Assembly: GCF_032854445.1 (NCBI RefSeq)
Contig: NC_088305.1
Coordinates: forward strand, 13,953,606 to 14,017,605
DNA length: 64,000 nt
Source: Liolophura sinensis
Taxonomy: Eukaryota; Mollusca; Polyplacophora; Chitonida; Chitonidae
Reading direction: 5' to 3'
Position 1 is the stretch's first letter; each line of letters begins with the position of its first letter. Position numbers and translations under genes: made by a program. Positions 25,150-35,999 of this stretch are shown one piece after another. Under the pieces are notes generated by a model. It was not told the DNA's origin, did no database searches, and saw nothing but the letters and a program-made list of their open reading frames with translations.

Positions 25150-27950
25150 ATGAATGGATAATTGAATGATTATGGCTTAACGCCACATCGGCAATATCTC
25201 AGCCAAATCGTGGCGAGAACGAGGTGAAAATGAGAACATCAAACACGAAACAAAAGTGCTTCGACATGTTTAAAATCAGATAAGAAAAAACAAAACAGTT
25301 AAAACTCGAAAAGCAACATCTTTAAATATAGTTTATCTAGAAAAACTGTATATCTATCTTTTGGTCTTTAAATATTAATAATAATTAAAATTTATGTCTC
25401 ATTATATAAGCCAATAGCCCTCAAATACTTTATGACAACATCGCCAGGGATGCTGTTAAGCAACTCATATATAAGGTAGAATCTTTGCCGAACTTGGGTC
25501 TACACTGTCAACCAGGATTGGGTCTACACTGTCAACCAGGATTGGGTCTACACTGTCAATCAGGATTGGGTCTACACTGTCAACCAGGATTGGGTCTACA
25601 CTGTCAACCAGGATTGGGTCTACACTGTCAACCAGGATTGGGTCTACACTGTCAATCAGGATTGGGTCTACACTGTCAATCAGGATTGGGTCTACACTGT
25701 CCAATCAGGATTGGGTCTACACTGTCAATCAGGATTGGGTCTACACTGTCAACCAGGATTGGGTCTACACTGTCAACCAGGATTGGGTCTACACTGTCAA
25801 CCAGGATTGGGTCTACACTGTCAATCAGGATTGGGTCTACACTGTCAACCAGGATTGGGTCTACACTGTCAATCAGGATATATTTGATGCCATAGTGAAC
25901 ATCACATCCAACACACTCTGGGGCAGAGCGCCCATCAAGAATAAAATTGTTAGTCAGACGAGAATGCCCCTTACGACGCCTTGTTAAAACTACTTCATCT
26001 CTATGAGACATACCGTGAGTATACAAATTAAAGCCAATGACAGGGTGAACACTATGCAATTTATTATGAGCCTGAAGGGCAGATTCACCTTGCCAAAGGC
26101 AACAAATATATGTACAAATATTAGAACGAAAACCCGTAAAAGCGAGCTTAATTTTAAATATAGATTTATGAAGGGCAACTTTTGCCTCCCTGTCTACAAC
26201 TGTGTTTCCATGGATACCAATATGGCTCGGTATCCAACAGAATATGATATCTTTACCTCTTTTAATTAGTTTTCCATGTAAGGTTAAAATTTCAAGAATG
26301 AGCGGATTCTTAAATTTATTATTCTGTATTGCCAAAAGGCAAGACAGCGAGCCACTATATATCACAGAAACATATGATAAAGCCAGGGGCCCTGGCCTTG
26401 GAACAGAAGATTCAAGAAGAGGATGGCGAAACGATAAGAAGGGAGTCACTGTTCTAGGACAGCCACAGCCGCAACTTGGTCCCCATCCTCTGACCCATCA
26501 GTATATATAAATTTATAATCTGCACAGTTAGCCAGTTTTGCTGAATTATAAGAGGATTTGTACTGGATTTATTATATTTACGTAAATCAAATATCAGTTT
26601 AACGTTGTGAAAGAAGCCAGGGAGGAGACACCGGAACTCTATCCTCTAGTTTGATGTTACCTTCCACACTGTGGTCCCGTATACGAAGACCAAACGAAGG
26701 GGTCTTGCTGGGACACTTATTAAATTTATCTGCATGTGATGGATTGAAACCACAGTCGTACGCAGGGTTTGTTAGATGAGCTTTAAGCTTTGTACCATAT
26801 TGAAGGCTCAGTTTTTTACGTCGGTTATATAAAGAAGGCTCATTTGCCTCTTCGTATAAACCCTCTACTGGCGAGGATCTAAAAGCACCAAGTCTGAGCC
26901 TCAAACCTTGGTGATGGACAGGATCCAATATTTTAAGGTACGATTTCTCAGTGGAACCATAAATGATTATCTCCCCAGTGAACGATATAGATTTAATAAC
27001 ACAGATTGGTCAGCACCCCAATCGGTGCTAGAAACGACGTTTCCGTTTATTAGAAAAATGCATACCTACGGTTTTAGACGTTGAAAATCTATAGCCGTTC
27101 TGAGTTGCCCATTTCTCGATCTTATTGAGACAAAGATGCAACTGACGTTCACTATTATTCATATTTTGAGGACAGGATAGGATAGGTAGGATATAAAAAA
27201 AATCATCAACATATAAAGAACCCTCTATGCCCGATGTTAAAGTGTTTGCTAAGCTATTTGTTTTTATGCTAAACAGAGATGGTGATAAAATACTGTCCTG
27301 GGGTACACCCATCTCTTGCTCAGAAAAGAGTGGACCCCACTCGTATCTTGAACTGCCGATCAGATAAATTTTCAGATATAAATAGTGGTAAACGACCCTT
27401 GAGCCCCATATCTGACAGGTCTTTCAAAATCCCATATTTCCAAGTGGTATTTACGTAGGCATTTTCAAAGTCAAAAAATATCGACACCACATGTTTATTA
27501 TTAACAAAACCATGACAAATGAAGGTTTCAAATCGGAAAATGTGATCTTAAGTTGATCGACCTTGCCGAAAACCACATTGAATATTAGAAAGTAACTTGT
27601 TGGTTTCTAGAAACCAAACAAGTCTATCATTTATCTTCCCTTCCATAGTCTTACAGACACAGCTGGTAAGAGCTATGGGACGGTCCAAGAGAGTCTCAAG
27701 TGGCTCAGGTGGTAAATGGTTCAGAAATATACGTTATCACGCGCAGTATCATGTGCCTTTATTAATACAGTTTTTAGTTCATCGATATTAAACGCTCGAT
27801 TATAATCTTCTAATTTTTTAGAATAAAAGTGCAATTTAATTTTCTGAAATTCTGAAGTATAATTCTCAGAAGACGATTTCTTAGAAATTGTATCAGCAAC
27901 AAGATCGTCTGTTTGACTTGAGTATTCGAAGAACCTTACCTCTCCTACAG
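25150..27950 (-). mobile_element. LINE copy 3, 5'-truncated, with RT and RNase H regions
   Basis: On the minus strand, an RT stretch at 27312-27028 has MGVPQDSILSPSLFSIK and the active-site motif LYVDDF. A linker at 26928-26599 has AHLTNPAYDCGFNPSHADKF. The RNase H domain at 26449-25900 has FCWIPSHIGIHGN and VVDREAKVAL, followed by the tail SRLTNNFILDGRSAPECVGC. The second RNase H acidic residue appears lost (YSGSLS, where SDS is usual). The 5' end is near 27.95 kb. A 24-bp minisatellite has expanded between the tail and the 3'UTR. It is the best preserved of the three long copies but still broken by frameshifts. Confidence 0.88.
25494..25879. repeat. 24-bp minisatellite, 16 units, born inside a LINE
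   Basis: There are sixteen tandem units of GGATTGGGTCTACACTGTC plus AAYCA (Y = C or T). A single related unit is present at the matching site of LINE copies 1 and 2, between a shared AGAATCTTTGCCGA on one side and CAGGATATRTTTG on the other. The array therefore expanded in place. One unit (near 25700) has an extra C. Because 24 is a multiple of three, open frames run along it on both strands (IDSVDPILV on the minus strand). These are by-products, not genes. Confidence 0.95.
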
Positions 27951-27989
27951 GCACCGTCCAAGCATCCAAGAAGTCACTGAAAGAATCCA

Positions 27990-28260
27990 ACGTGGAAAGA
28001 AATAGTATACTTCCTGGTTACATCTACCCCTTTCTCGATTAATTCTTGAATATCTGGAAAGACGTGACCAGCCGATTGATCGGAGCCGGACGCCCGACCG
28101 CCCGCCTGTAGAAAAGTAAGGGTCAGTGTGAAATGTTGGGCGTGAGGATCTCGAAAGAACAACACGCCCTCAGCAACCAGGACCCCGCCCTCCTCCATTA
28201 AGAGTTGCAATCCACGGCCAACAGGTCGCTCTCAGACCGCCTCTGACTCAAACCAGGAAG
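27990..28260 (-). pseudogene. Unidentified coding-like segment, probably a gene fragment
   Basis: The minus strand reads LLMEEGGVLVAEGVLFFRDP, then PHAQHFTLTLTFLQAGGRA and HVFPDIQELIEKGVD. Just upstream, another frame gives VPPLPGLSQRRSESDLLAVD. The composition is protein-like and unlike the LINE frames next to it. A frame change near 28205 separates the two parts, so it is either a broken fragment or two exons. I do not recognise the family. A 37-bp segment flanked by TTCTTTCAG and GTAAGG lies just downstream (about 27.94-27.98 kb) and could be a further small exon. Confidence 0.35.
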
Positions 28261-28311
28261 AGGTGGGACAGTTGTGTTCACAGGATCCACATGGGAAAGT
28301 TCCAGCTTAGT

Positions 28312-28580
28312 CGCCTTAAACAGCAAGCTTGCTTAGAGGGCTGAGGTCTTTTTTTTTCACCCCGGAGACCCTATGGGGGATTAGGTGGATGAAGCGGGAT
28401 TGAATAATCAACGTCCCGCTAAATTGGCGATTGTATGAATTAGGGAATGAAATTGTTCTGACACCAGCCCAGCCAGTCCTATTACCTTGCTCTAACCTCT
28501 TAATGCTGAACGCCAAGCGAGGCAGAAACCAGTACCATTTTAAAAATCTTTGTTATGACCCGATCCGACTTTGATCCCAG
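28312..28580 (-). mobile_element. Adjacent fragments of SINE-C and SINE-B
   Basis: 28312-28400 matches the SINE-C body at about 1.91-1.98 kb (TTAGTCGCCTT, CTTAGAGGGCTGA). 28450-28575 matches SINE-B (CTGAACGCCAAGCGAGGCAG, ATGACCCGATC). Confidence 0.6.
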
Positions 28581-28599
28581 GCCCTTAGGTTGGTGGAAA

Positions 28600-29440
28600 T
28601 AAATTGCTCTTAAACGGTCAATGCCACCAAGGCCATGAAAGTCAACGTGGGGAAACAGAAATTTGCTGCCCAAGGCTGGGTTTATTTTTGTTTGATTTGA
28701 TTTGTTTTTAATCTTGTTTACCGTCATGCTCAACAGTTTTTGACATATACAATGGTCGGTATTATGTAGTGGAGAAACGGCGAGGAACGGTTCTTTTTTA
28801 AGAATCGAGCTGTATCATTTCAAACAAATGAAAAAAAAACACGCTACATCACAATTAGCTTCAACGATTGCTCTTTTCTGCTGACTGAGTCGCATTATTT
28901 GCATAGCTAAGATAATATGTGGTTGATTTTTCATGACGGTGTTACATGAAGTTTTAGTGCAACAGCGTTAAGTTGGAGCTTTTAGCCAATGGGACTCCAT
29001 TCGGTTGTTCTATATATATACCGCCATATGAACATACACCGAGTGACTCTCTCTATGATTAATTATGCGGGAAAGTAAAACTGAAATGACTGAAGCTTAC
29101 ATATAATCTAGGCAAGTCTGATAGTAGATTATACAATTCCTGTGATATTGACATAACCAGGCCTCAAGATGTCCAAATTGTTTGTAATCAGAATGCCACA
29201 AATTATACTCACCAGTTTATCATAGTACCAAGTGTATTTTGCTGTTCATATTTGTGCCTAAGAGAATTGATGACCCTCTGTTTTCTGACAATGGCAGAGT
29301 TTGGAGTATTTGAAATGAAAGCTAGGAACGAAACTGTTAAAAAATAAACTTCACATTTATCAGAAACGAATGAACCCTTCATATATAACATTCTGATGAC
29401 AAAGGATTGACGTCACAACAAACGTTTAAAGTCGTCTAAA
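28600..29440. other. No gene recognised
   Basis: A/T-rich sequence with short ORFs and no repeat family recognised. Confidence 0.5.
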
Positions 29441-29560
29441 AGGAGAGGATTTATCGTCTTCCCGGTTAGTTCTGTGGGATTTTGGAATGTCCTAAATCCT
29501 TGTTTTCTTGGGTTCGAATCCCTCTCTGGTGTATACCAATCGAAAGCTCACCCAGGTTAT
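29440..29560 (+). mobile_element. tRNA-like SINE head fragment
   Basis: Contains GGGTTCGAATCCCTC near 29510, a near-perfect Pol III B box, with no matching A-box stem and no tRNA fold around it. It is called a SINE remnant. Confidence 0.4.
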
Positions 29561-29861
29561 ACAAATCGCCAGCCTTCACCACTCAAACCACTAACTCGCA
29601 AGCGTGGATTCTTGAAAAATAATCAACTGTGCAGACAATAGCTTGACGTCACAACAAACGTTTAAGGATGGAGGATGCCCGAGATAAAGCATCGGCTCCA
29701 GGCAAGTTTCTACAGAACTTGTCTTCCTGAAACCTAAGACTGGTGATCTTAAACGCTTACTGTCGCCAAATTGGTCACGAACTGTCACAGCAGTAGAATA
29801 CAAATTCGCTCACAATGGCAGGGACTGTTTGGATTTGATTTCATACGACTTGATTGCTTTT

Positions 29862-30300
29862 TAATTTATTTAATTATTCAAGAATACTCAAAAAATGTTT
29901 CACTTATACGACGGTAGCCTTCATTATAGTGGGAGAAAATGGTGGAAAGGTATGTCAGCAGGCTTCTGGATGGTCGTGGGTTTCCCCGGACTCCCCTACT
30001 ATCCTCCCAAAAATCAAGCTGAAATAGCTGGTATAAACACCGCCCTTCGCCATTTACCTATGTACAATCCTGATTTAATGCTGCACCAGAATGAAAGGCA
30101 AAGACACACAGACTTTGCGTCCATAGGACTATATTTATTTATTTGATTCGTTTTTCGTCTGCTTAAGAATATTTCACAATTACGATGACATCCAGCTTAA
30201 AGGTGTGAGGAAACCGGGCAGAGCTCAGGGGAACCCCACGGCCATCCCACCTTGCAAGACCTTCCCACTTATGACCAGAGAGGAAGTCAGCATGAGCTGT
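29862..30300 (-). mobile_element. Two degenerate SINE-A copies
   Basis: 29862-29945 (ATACGACGGTAGCC, ATAGTGGGAG) and 30128-30300 (TTATTTGATTCG, AAACCGGGCAGAGCTC, GAGGAAGTCAGCATGAGCTG) match the SINE-A reverse complement with many substitutions. Confidence 0.7.
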
Positions 30301-30784
30301 CCATATCACTGTGGTAAAGAATAGTCATGCAATACACTGGATTTAGCCCACGGGATATGTACAACGTATAAATGCTTTACACTGCGCGTGTCCGCTTGGG
30401 TGTCAACCGTGCACCAGACACAATGCATACAAAACCAAAACTAACGATGTAGTCGGGTCTGTGTCTGCTGAACAACTTACCTAATGGACCAGTAAACTAC
30501 TGACACAAAACATTACCAAAAGACTGGGCGCCACGGTATTTGACACTGACCTTGAAGCAGGGAAAGTAGAACAGGTCGCTAAGTCTGTGGGGTACAAAAT
30601 CATGCGATTTCATTTGGACATTATGCTTTACGTGCAGTCAGTAAACTTGGACTTGTTCTTGCGAAATGGCGATTACATGTCGGAAGTCTACTACATATAA
30701 AACCCTACATTTTATCTCTAAAAAGTTTTCGCCTATTTTCACAGAAAATAAGCCTTTCTTTCGTTAAGTATAGTGGGAAAATGT

Positions 30785-31060
30785 ACTTATTTATTTGTTT
30801 ATTTGATTTGTGTTTTACGCCGTAATCAAAAATATACCTAATAAAAATGAATGAGGAAGAAATGAATTAACATAAAAATGATTTTAACGATAAGTTTTTT
30901 CCAGTATGTACACTAGTATTTTAATTTTATCTCATTCATATAAATTTCTTATTAATTAATTCATTAGATTTTCCACCATACGACGGCGGCCAACACTATG
31001 GTAGGAGGAGCCCGGGGGAACCCACGACCATCCGCTGGTTGCAGATGAAGAACGGAGAAG
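30785..31060 (-). mobile_element. SINE-A copy split by an A/T-rich insertion
   Basis: The tail part (TGTTTTACGCCGTAATCAAA) ends near 30835 and the body resumes at about 30975 (CCATACGACGGCGGCCAACA ... GGGGGAACCCACGACCATCC). About 135 bp of unrelated A/T-rich DNA lies between. Confidence 0.75.
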
Positions 31061-31080
31061 AACTTCGTCTGTTCCATGGG

Positions 31081-31115
31081 TCGATGTGGTGTTAAGCCAT
31101 AATCATTGATTCATC
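31081..31115 (+). mobile_element. 35-bp LINE 3'-tail insertion with 12-bp duplication
   Basis: The insert GATGTGGTGTTAAGCCATAA plus an ATC-rich tail is the extreme 3' end of the RNase H LINE family. It is flanked by CTGTTCCATGGG at 31069-31080 and 31116-31127. It is an extremely 5'-truncated retrotransposition event. Confidence 0.8.
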
Positions 31116-31319
31116 CTGTTCCATGGGCAGAATGTCTTTCACAGTTTAAAGACAGAATTAATCCAAAAATAGCTAATTGTGGGTATCTGATATGGTTATT
31201 AAGGCGGACGGGGTGACAAGCGGCGTTTACCAAATATGACTGCCCTGGTTCACGACCACAGGAATCAGGTAGTGTTCAAAACTTCATCCTCACAACTTGT
31301 GAAATACTTATTGTCCGGG

Positions 31320-31430
31320 GTATCTGTCAGCAGGTTGCTGGCAGATTTCTTCACGTACAGCCTTAGAGGAAGCCAGCATGAGCTGAACCTGAACTCACAG
31401 CAACCGCAAGGGTGGGAGGTGCCTGGGTGA
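31320..31430 (-). mobile_element. SINE-A head fragment
   Basis: GTCAGCAGGTTGCTGGCAGA, GAGGAAGCCAGCATGAGCTG and GAACTCACAGCAACCGC match the tRNA-side half of SINE-A. Confidence 0.8.
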
Positions 31431-32180
31431 CAGTAACAGTAAATAAAACACCCTTGAGTAATTATAAAATACTTTTTATTATACAATAATGCATTTAAAT
31501 GCATTTAAATATTTTAATACTGAAGCACATTGCTCGTAAAATATCATAGAGCGAAATTTGGCAGAGCAAAAATTGGCACATGCGGAATAAAACCGTAAAG
31601 CATGTAAATACAACAAGCACTAAAGATGTGTTTACTACAGATTTATTACTACAGTTGTAATTTTTTTAAAAATCGAACCCAAAAAATTTGGTTAGGTATA
31701 TCAATAAAGATTTCATGTGTAGGATAACTCCATCTAATTCACGGATTCCTAGACATGACCTAAGTTACAATTACCCCTGGGTACGTATTTTTCAAACAAC
31801 TTAAGGCATAAGTCATAAACTGCATGTGCTTAAAAGCCAAACTCATAATTGGAAAGAATTCAGATTGTGGTTAGTAGTCTGCAGTAAAGCAGCAGTCTAC
31901 TGATTTTAAAGTTTCTAAAAGTTTTTAAAATATTTTAAACGTCTCTGTGTTCGTCTTAAGTTTCAAGACGTTTGATAAATACGGACCCTGTATCATATGT
32001 AATCGGTTTTGACAGTAAAATCTATGGTTGAATACAAAATTTCTATAATAAATCAGTTGTGTACAATGGTATGGAGTAAAGTCTCACTTACCTAAAGCAC
32101 CGAAGAGCTGGGCAATGACTTGAGACATGTATTTTTGATGTTTAATACAAAACTCGCGATTTACTGGATAAGTTTAACCA
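31431..32180. other. No gene recognised; downstream flank of homeobox gene A
   Basis: A/T-rich sequence with no recognisable repeat or ORF signal. It may hold the 3'UTR end of the minus-strand homeobox gene. Confidence 0.5.
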
Positions 32181-32182
32181 GT

Positions 32183-32513
32183 GTGCATATCTCTCCTCTA
32201 ACAAGTTCAATAATGTAAATCTACATTTTGAAGCATACATGTAACAGGCCAACAGCTATATCGATGTGCATATCTCTCCCCTAACAAGTTCAATAATGTA
32301 AATCTACATTTCGAAGCATACATGTAACAGGCCAACAGCTATATCGATGTGCATATCCCTCCTCTAACAAGTTCAATAATGTAAATCTACATTTCGAAGC
32401 ATACATGTAACAGGCCAACAGCTATATCGATGTACATATCTCTCCCCTAACAAGTTCAATAATGTAAATCTACATTTTGAAGCATACTGTAACAGGCCAA
32501 CAGCTATATCGAT
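32183..32513. repeat. 83-bp tandem repeat, four units
   Basis: Units at 32183-32265, 32266-32348, 32349-32431 and 32432-32513 differ at only a few bases. Each contains AACAAGTTCAATAATGTAAA and ends in CAACAGCTATATCGAT. The array lies about 120 bp beyond the stop codon of homeobox gene A, probably in its 3'UTR. Confidence 0.95.
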
Positions 32514-32630
32514 AAACATCTATCAAAGTGCACACGTCTTCGTGCAGTAAAGCACTATTTACATCGATTTGAATATCGATAGTAACCATACGGTATATGT
32601 CTAAAAACAAAATGTTCCTAGAATTGTTTA

Positions 32631-34213
32631 TCATAAAGAACAAGAACACGGATAAAAAAATGTTTGGTGGCAGCAACTCCTTGGAAAAGGAGAATGAGAC
32701 AGTTGGACTGGATTCATGGAGAATGGAGCATTCCTGACGTAGGGGAAGTAGGTGGGGCGTAATTGCAGATGATGAGCAGAAGGAGGAATGAAGACTCCAA
32801 GGGCAGGTAACTGTGTTCTTACATGGCCTCCTAGCTGCGGACACAGACTGCTTTGTGAAGCCCTCAACTGAATCAGTTGGCGTTTCTCCTTCATTCGTCG
32901 ATTTTGAAACCAGCGCGTCACCTGTAAAGCAAAAACGTTTACTCTTGTCAACAAACTTTAATGATTATAAAATCACAAATTAGGTAACGTATGTACATTA
33001 AATATTCAAAAGTATAGATGCTGGCATATGCAGTGTAACTCCAATATTAAGCAAAATAATGCAATCCGTCCGAATATTTGATATATATGACGTATTAGCA
33101 GAATTGTGTTGACATATTTATTTAGATGATTTGGTTTTAAAATCTTTCTAAAGAATGTTTTTCTAATAAAAAGTCAGATGTATGTGTATAGGAAACCTCT
33201 AACGTTTTGTGAGTAATAATGTGAATAACTGAATTTCATGCAAGACTACATGAAAATAGTTTTGGAACCTTGTTCAAATACAGTTATTTTATATTTTGAT
33301 AGATTTTTGAAAACGAATGGATTTTGTTCCTTGTTGCATGATCCTAATTCCAAAGAATATCCACTTAATGAGTCCATTTCATGTAACAGAGTGTTGCTGG
33401 TAGTGTGGAATCGTTTATAAAAAATGTTCAGACAGCCGTCAGCGTTTTTGGTTTCATTATTTTCTTTTTCTTGGCGAACATCATGAGCAAATTTACCTGT
33501 TGATTGGTCAATCCCAATTGTTCCGCCAAGTCTACACGTTGGTCAGATGACAAATATTTGTCTATCTTGAAACGTTCTTCCAGTCTGCCCGTTTGAAATT
33601 CGGTGAAGCATTTCTTAGATTTCTTTGCCAGCTGTTTGTTGCCATCAGCTATAACATCAACAAAGACAAAGTCGATTATTTATATATCTATAAATATATT
33701 CATTATGCACACATTGATTTAACACAGTCAAAGTAGAAAGTAATTCATTTGTCGTTTTATGTCAGAAAAGGCAGCAGTGTGAAAAACTCTGCCTTGTGTC
33801 ACTTTAAAAGTATAGACTGGTTACAATAGGGTTGAATCAGATCGTTACTGATAACGTATATGGCGAATTGCCATCGATGCCTGAGGCTAACCATGCTACT
33901 AAGCACACGATTTCTTTTTATATCTAGAAATCTTACCCGTTGTGGTTGTGTGTGTAAAATCGGACGATGTTGAAATATCGAAATCGGATTTTCTGGAGAC
34001 ATTAGTACACACAGAGCTGCAAGATGATCCTGGACTTGATTGGTCCGTGGAAGATGTTAAATTGGATTGAGAACTCGGTAGTCCGATGGCCACATTACCC
34101 TCTGTTGCACCAGCCGTGGAACACTCACTGATGCGCCGAGTTCCAGCTGGGCATCTCAACAGTGAGTCGATGGTGAAACTGAAAGCCTTTTCTGACATAG
34201 TTGACCTCATCAT
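32631..34213 (-). CDS. Homeobox gene A: divergent ANTP-class (NKL-like) homeodomain protein
   Basis: Three exons on the minus strand: 34213-33937, 33648-33497 and 32921-32631, with GT-AG introns of phase 1 and phase 0. The product is 239 residues. The N-terminus has FSFTIDSLL, an eh1-like Groucho-binding motif that implies repression. A Ser/Thr-rich linker follows. The homeodomain spans the exon 2/3 junction, with an intron between positions 44 and 45. Helix 1 reads FTEFQTGRLEERF and helix 3 reads TNQQVTRWFQNRRMKEKRQ. W48, F49, Q50, N51 and R53 are present. Oddities are Lys at position 5 (usually Arg), Cys at 7 and Arg at 47. By eye the best family fit is NKL, Barx/Bsx-like in helix 2, but it belongs clearly to none. 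The start is the first ATG of an ATGATG pair below a TATA box. An upstream hydrophobic frame needs a TTG start and was dropped. Its paralogue is gene B at 43.1 kb. Confidence 0.9.
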
Positions 34214-34296
34214 CTTTGGCAGAGTTTGACAGAGTACAGCAAGAACGGACAGTGTGACGATTACAGAGTGAATGAGGCTCTTCAAGAGATTTTGGT

Positions 34297-34304
34297 CTTA
34301 TATA
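34297..34304 (-). promoter_or_regulatory. TATA box of homeobox gene A
   Basis: TATATAAGAC on the minus strand, about 85 bp upstream of the ATG. The same TATATAAGAC decamer precedes gene B. Confidence 0.7.
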
Positions 34305-34840
34305 GGTACGGTTTGGGTAGATCAGCTGGGACAGGAAGAAAAAACTCAGCCGTGTCTTTGTCTTGAACCAGACTGTGAGGTAAGAAATTCGTGCAGACTA
34401 AAATCGGTTGGCAAGTTCTTTGCTAGTCTCCAACAAAAATGTTAATGTGTAAACAAGTATAGGAAAAAAGGATATTTTTGACTGTATTGTTTTCCCTTGA
34501 TCATATTTGTTGCTATTGTTCTATTTAAAGCCAACAATATCCATTGTGTTGTTTGTCTGGGGCAGAATAGAGAAACAATAGTGCATATAGGTCAGATAGC
34601 CTATCCGACTGCCACTCTAAGGACACATTGAGGGCATAAAAAGACTCTGGCGTCAGGTAGCAATTGCTTTTAAGAAAGAACACAGGCATATTATATAACT
34701 CGAATGTAAGTCCTCTTTTTTCCTTTCCTGTTTTCATTCATTTAGCGTTCATGTTATTTTGAATGTACATGTGGAATAAAACAAAGAAAATGCTTCCATC
34801 GTGTCTGTCATCGTTTTGAGAAGCGTCCTGAGCTTCGATT
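34305..34840. other. Upstream flank of homeobox gene A, no gene recognised
   Basis: Start of the shared 8.8-kb region between the two homeobox promoters. No ORF with a domain signal. Confidence 0.5.
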
Positions 34841-34842
34841 TG

Positions 34843-34965
34843 ATGGTTTATTTATGCCATGCTGTTTCACGCCGTAATCAAGAATATTTAACTTATAAGA
34901 TGGCGGCCAGCATGATGGTGGAAGGAAACCCAGGATCATCCGCAGGTTGCTGAGAGACCTCAGCG
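34843..34965 (-). mobile_element. SINE-A copy, degenerate
   Basis: TTTCACGCCGTAATCAAGAA, GGCGGCCAGCATGATGGTGG and CATCCGCAGGTTGCTG. The rest of the head is absent. Confidence 0.8.
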
Positions 34966-35182
34966 ATCTCATTGGTCAATGACGAATCGGCTGGGAATCA
35001 ACATTTTATCGTCCGAACCAGCGAATGCATCTAGGGAAGGAGCGACATTTTATCGTCCGAAACAACGGGTGCGTATACAGAAAGACTGACATTTTATCGT
35101 CCGAATCAGCGGGTGCATCTTAAAGCTGAGGGATCAACAGATTGTCCACATAGAGCCAGGTGGGTTATTTTACACTGACACG

Positions 35183-35405
35183 ATTTATTTATTTATTTAT
35201 TTGATTGGTGTTTTACGCCGTACTCCAGAATATTTCACTTACACGACGGCAGCCAGCATTATGGTGGGAGGAAACCGGGCAGAACCTGGCGGAAACCCAC
35301 GACCTTCTGCAGTTTGCCAGAGCACCTTCCCACGTACGGCCAGAGAGGAAGCCAGCATGAGCTGGACTTGAACTCACAGCGACCCCATCGGTGAGAGCAC
35401 TGACT
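35183..35405 (-). mobile_element. SINE-A copy, well preserved
   Basis: (TTTA)n tail, ACGCCGTACTCCAGAATATT, GGGAGGAAACCGGGCAGAAC, AGGAAGCCAGCATGAGCTGG and the B-box part TTGAACTCACAGCGACC. The extreme 5' end is missing. Confidence 0.9.
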
Positions 35406-35674
35406 ATACAGCAATAACATTGCTAATGCACTGTGTGAGAGGGTACAGTCAAGCATTTCTGGGAACAGAAAATTGCCATGCATTAGAAAACATTTGCAGA
35501 TGCATACAAACCAAAGAAGCCCTTGATACAGTCTTTCCTCTACAGTTTATTCGCTCTGTGAGCAAAATTTATTTCCAAGACATGCACTGGTACAGTGTAT
35601 GAACGGAGGTTTGTATTATAATGTATGATTTATCATAAATGATATCCCTAAGGAGCACTTTATTCTCGAAATGA

Positions 35675-35980
35675 CACACCGGTTAAGGGTTCAAAACCGG
35701 CCATGGACAGGAAATTAGTAGATTATGCCGATCTTGGTGCCAATAAGCGGTCGACGACACTCATGTGACCGTTCGCACAGTCTCGCGCTCGTTGAAGGCC
35801 ACGTGTCTTTAGTGAATAATGAGCAGATTTCTGCACGTCACACGTGGGAAAGTTTGTCTGTAACTTGCCAAATATAGGTGCATTACCCCCAGGAACTCCT
35901 GTTTCCTTCAGCCATAGTACTGACCGTCTTTATATCAATGAAAAAATCTTGAGTATGACGTTAAACGACAATCAAACAAA
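35675..35980 (+). mobile_element. SINE (D-loop-less tRNA type) with 16-bp target-site duplication
   Basis: Starts with a B-box-like GGGTTCAAAACCGG and ends CTTGAGTATGACGTTAAACG plus ACAATCAAACAAA. It is flanked by TTTATTCTCGAAATGA (35659-35674) and TTTATTCTCGTAATGA (35981-35996), one mismatch in 16. The A box is absent. The 3' end resembles the old fragment at about 37.35 kb. Confidence 0.75.
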
Positions 35981-35999
35981 TTTATTCTCGTAATGAGTA

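Noticed and set aside
25465-25895. Open frames of 79-136 codons on both strands across the 24-bp array
   Set aside because: They are forced by a repeat unit divisible by three that lacks stops. There is no coding context outside the LINE.
34213-34285. Signal-peptide-like N-terminus (IHSVIVTLSVLAVLC) on homeobox gene A
   Set aside because: It needs a TTG start and lies between the TATA box and the first ATG, so it is 5'UTR. A secreted homeodomain protein is not plausible.
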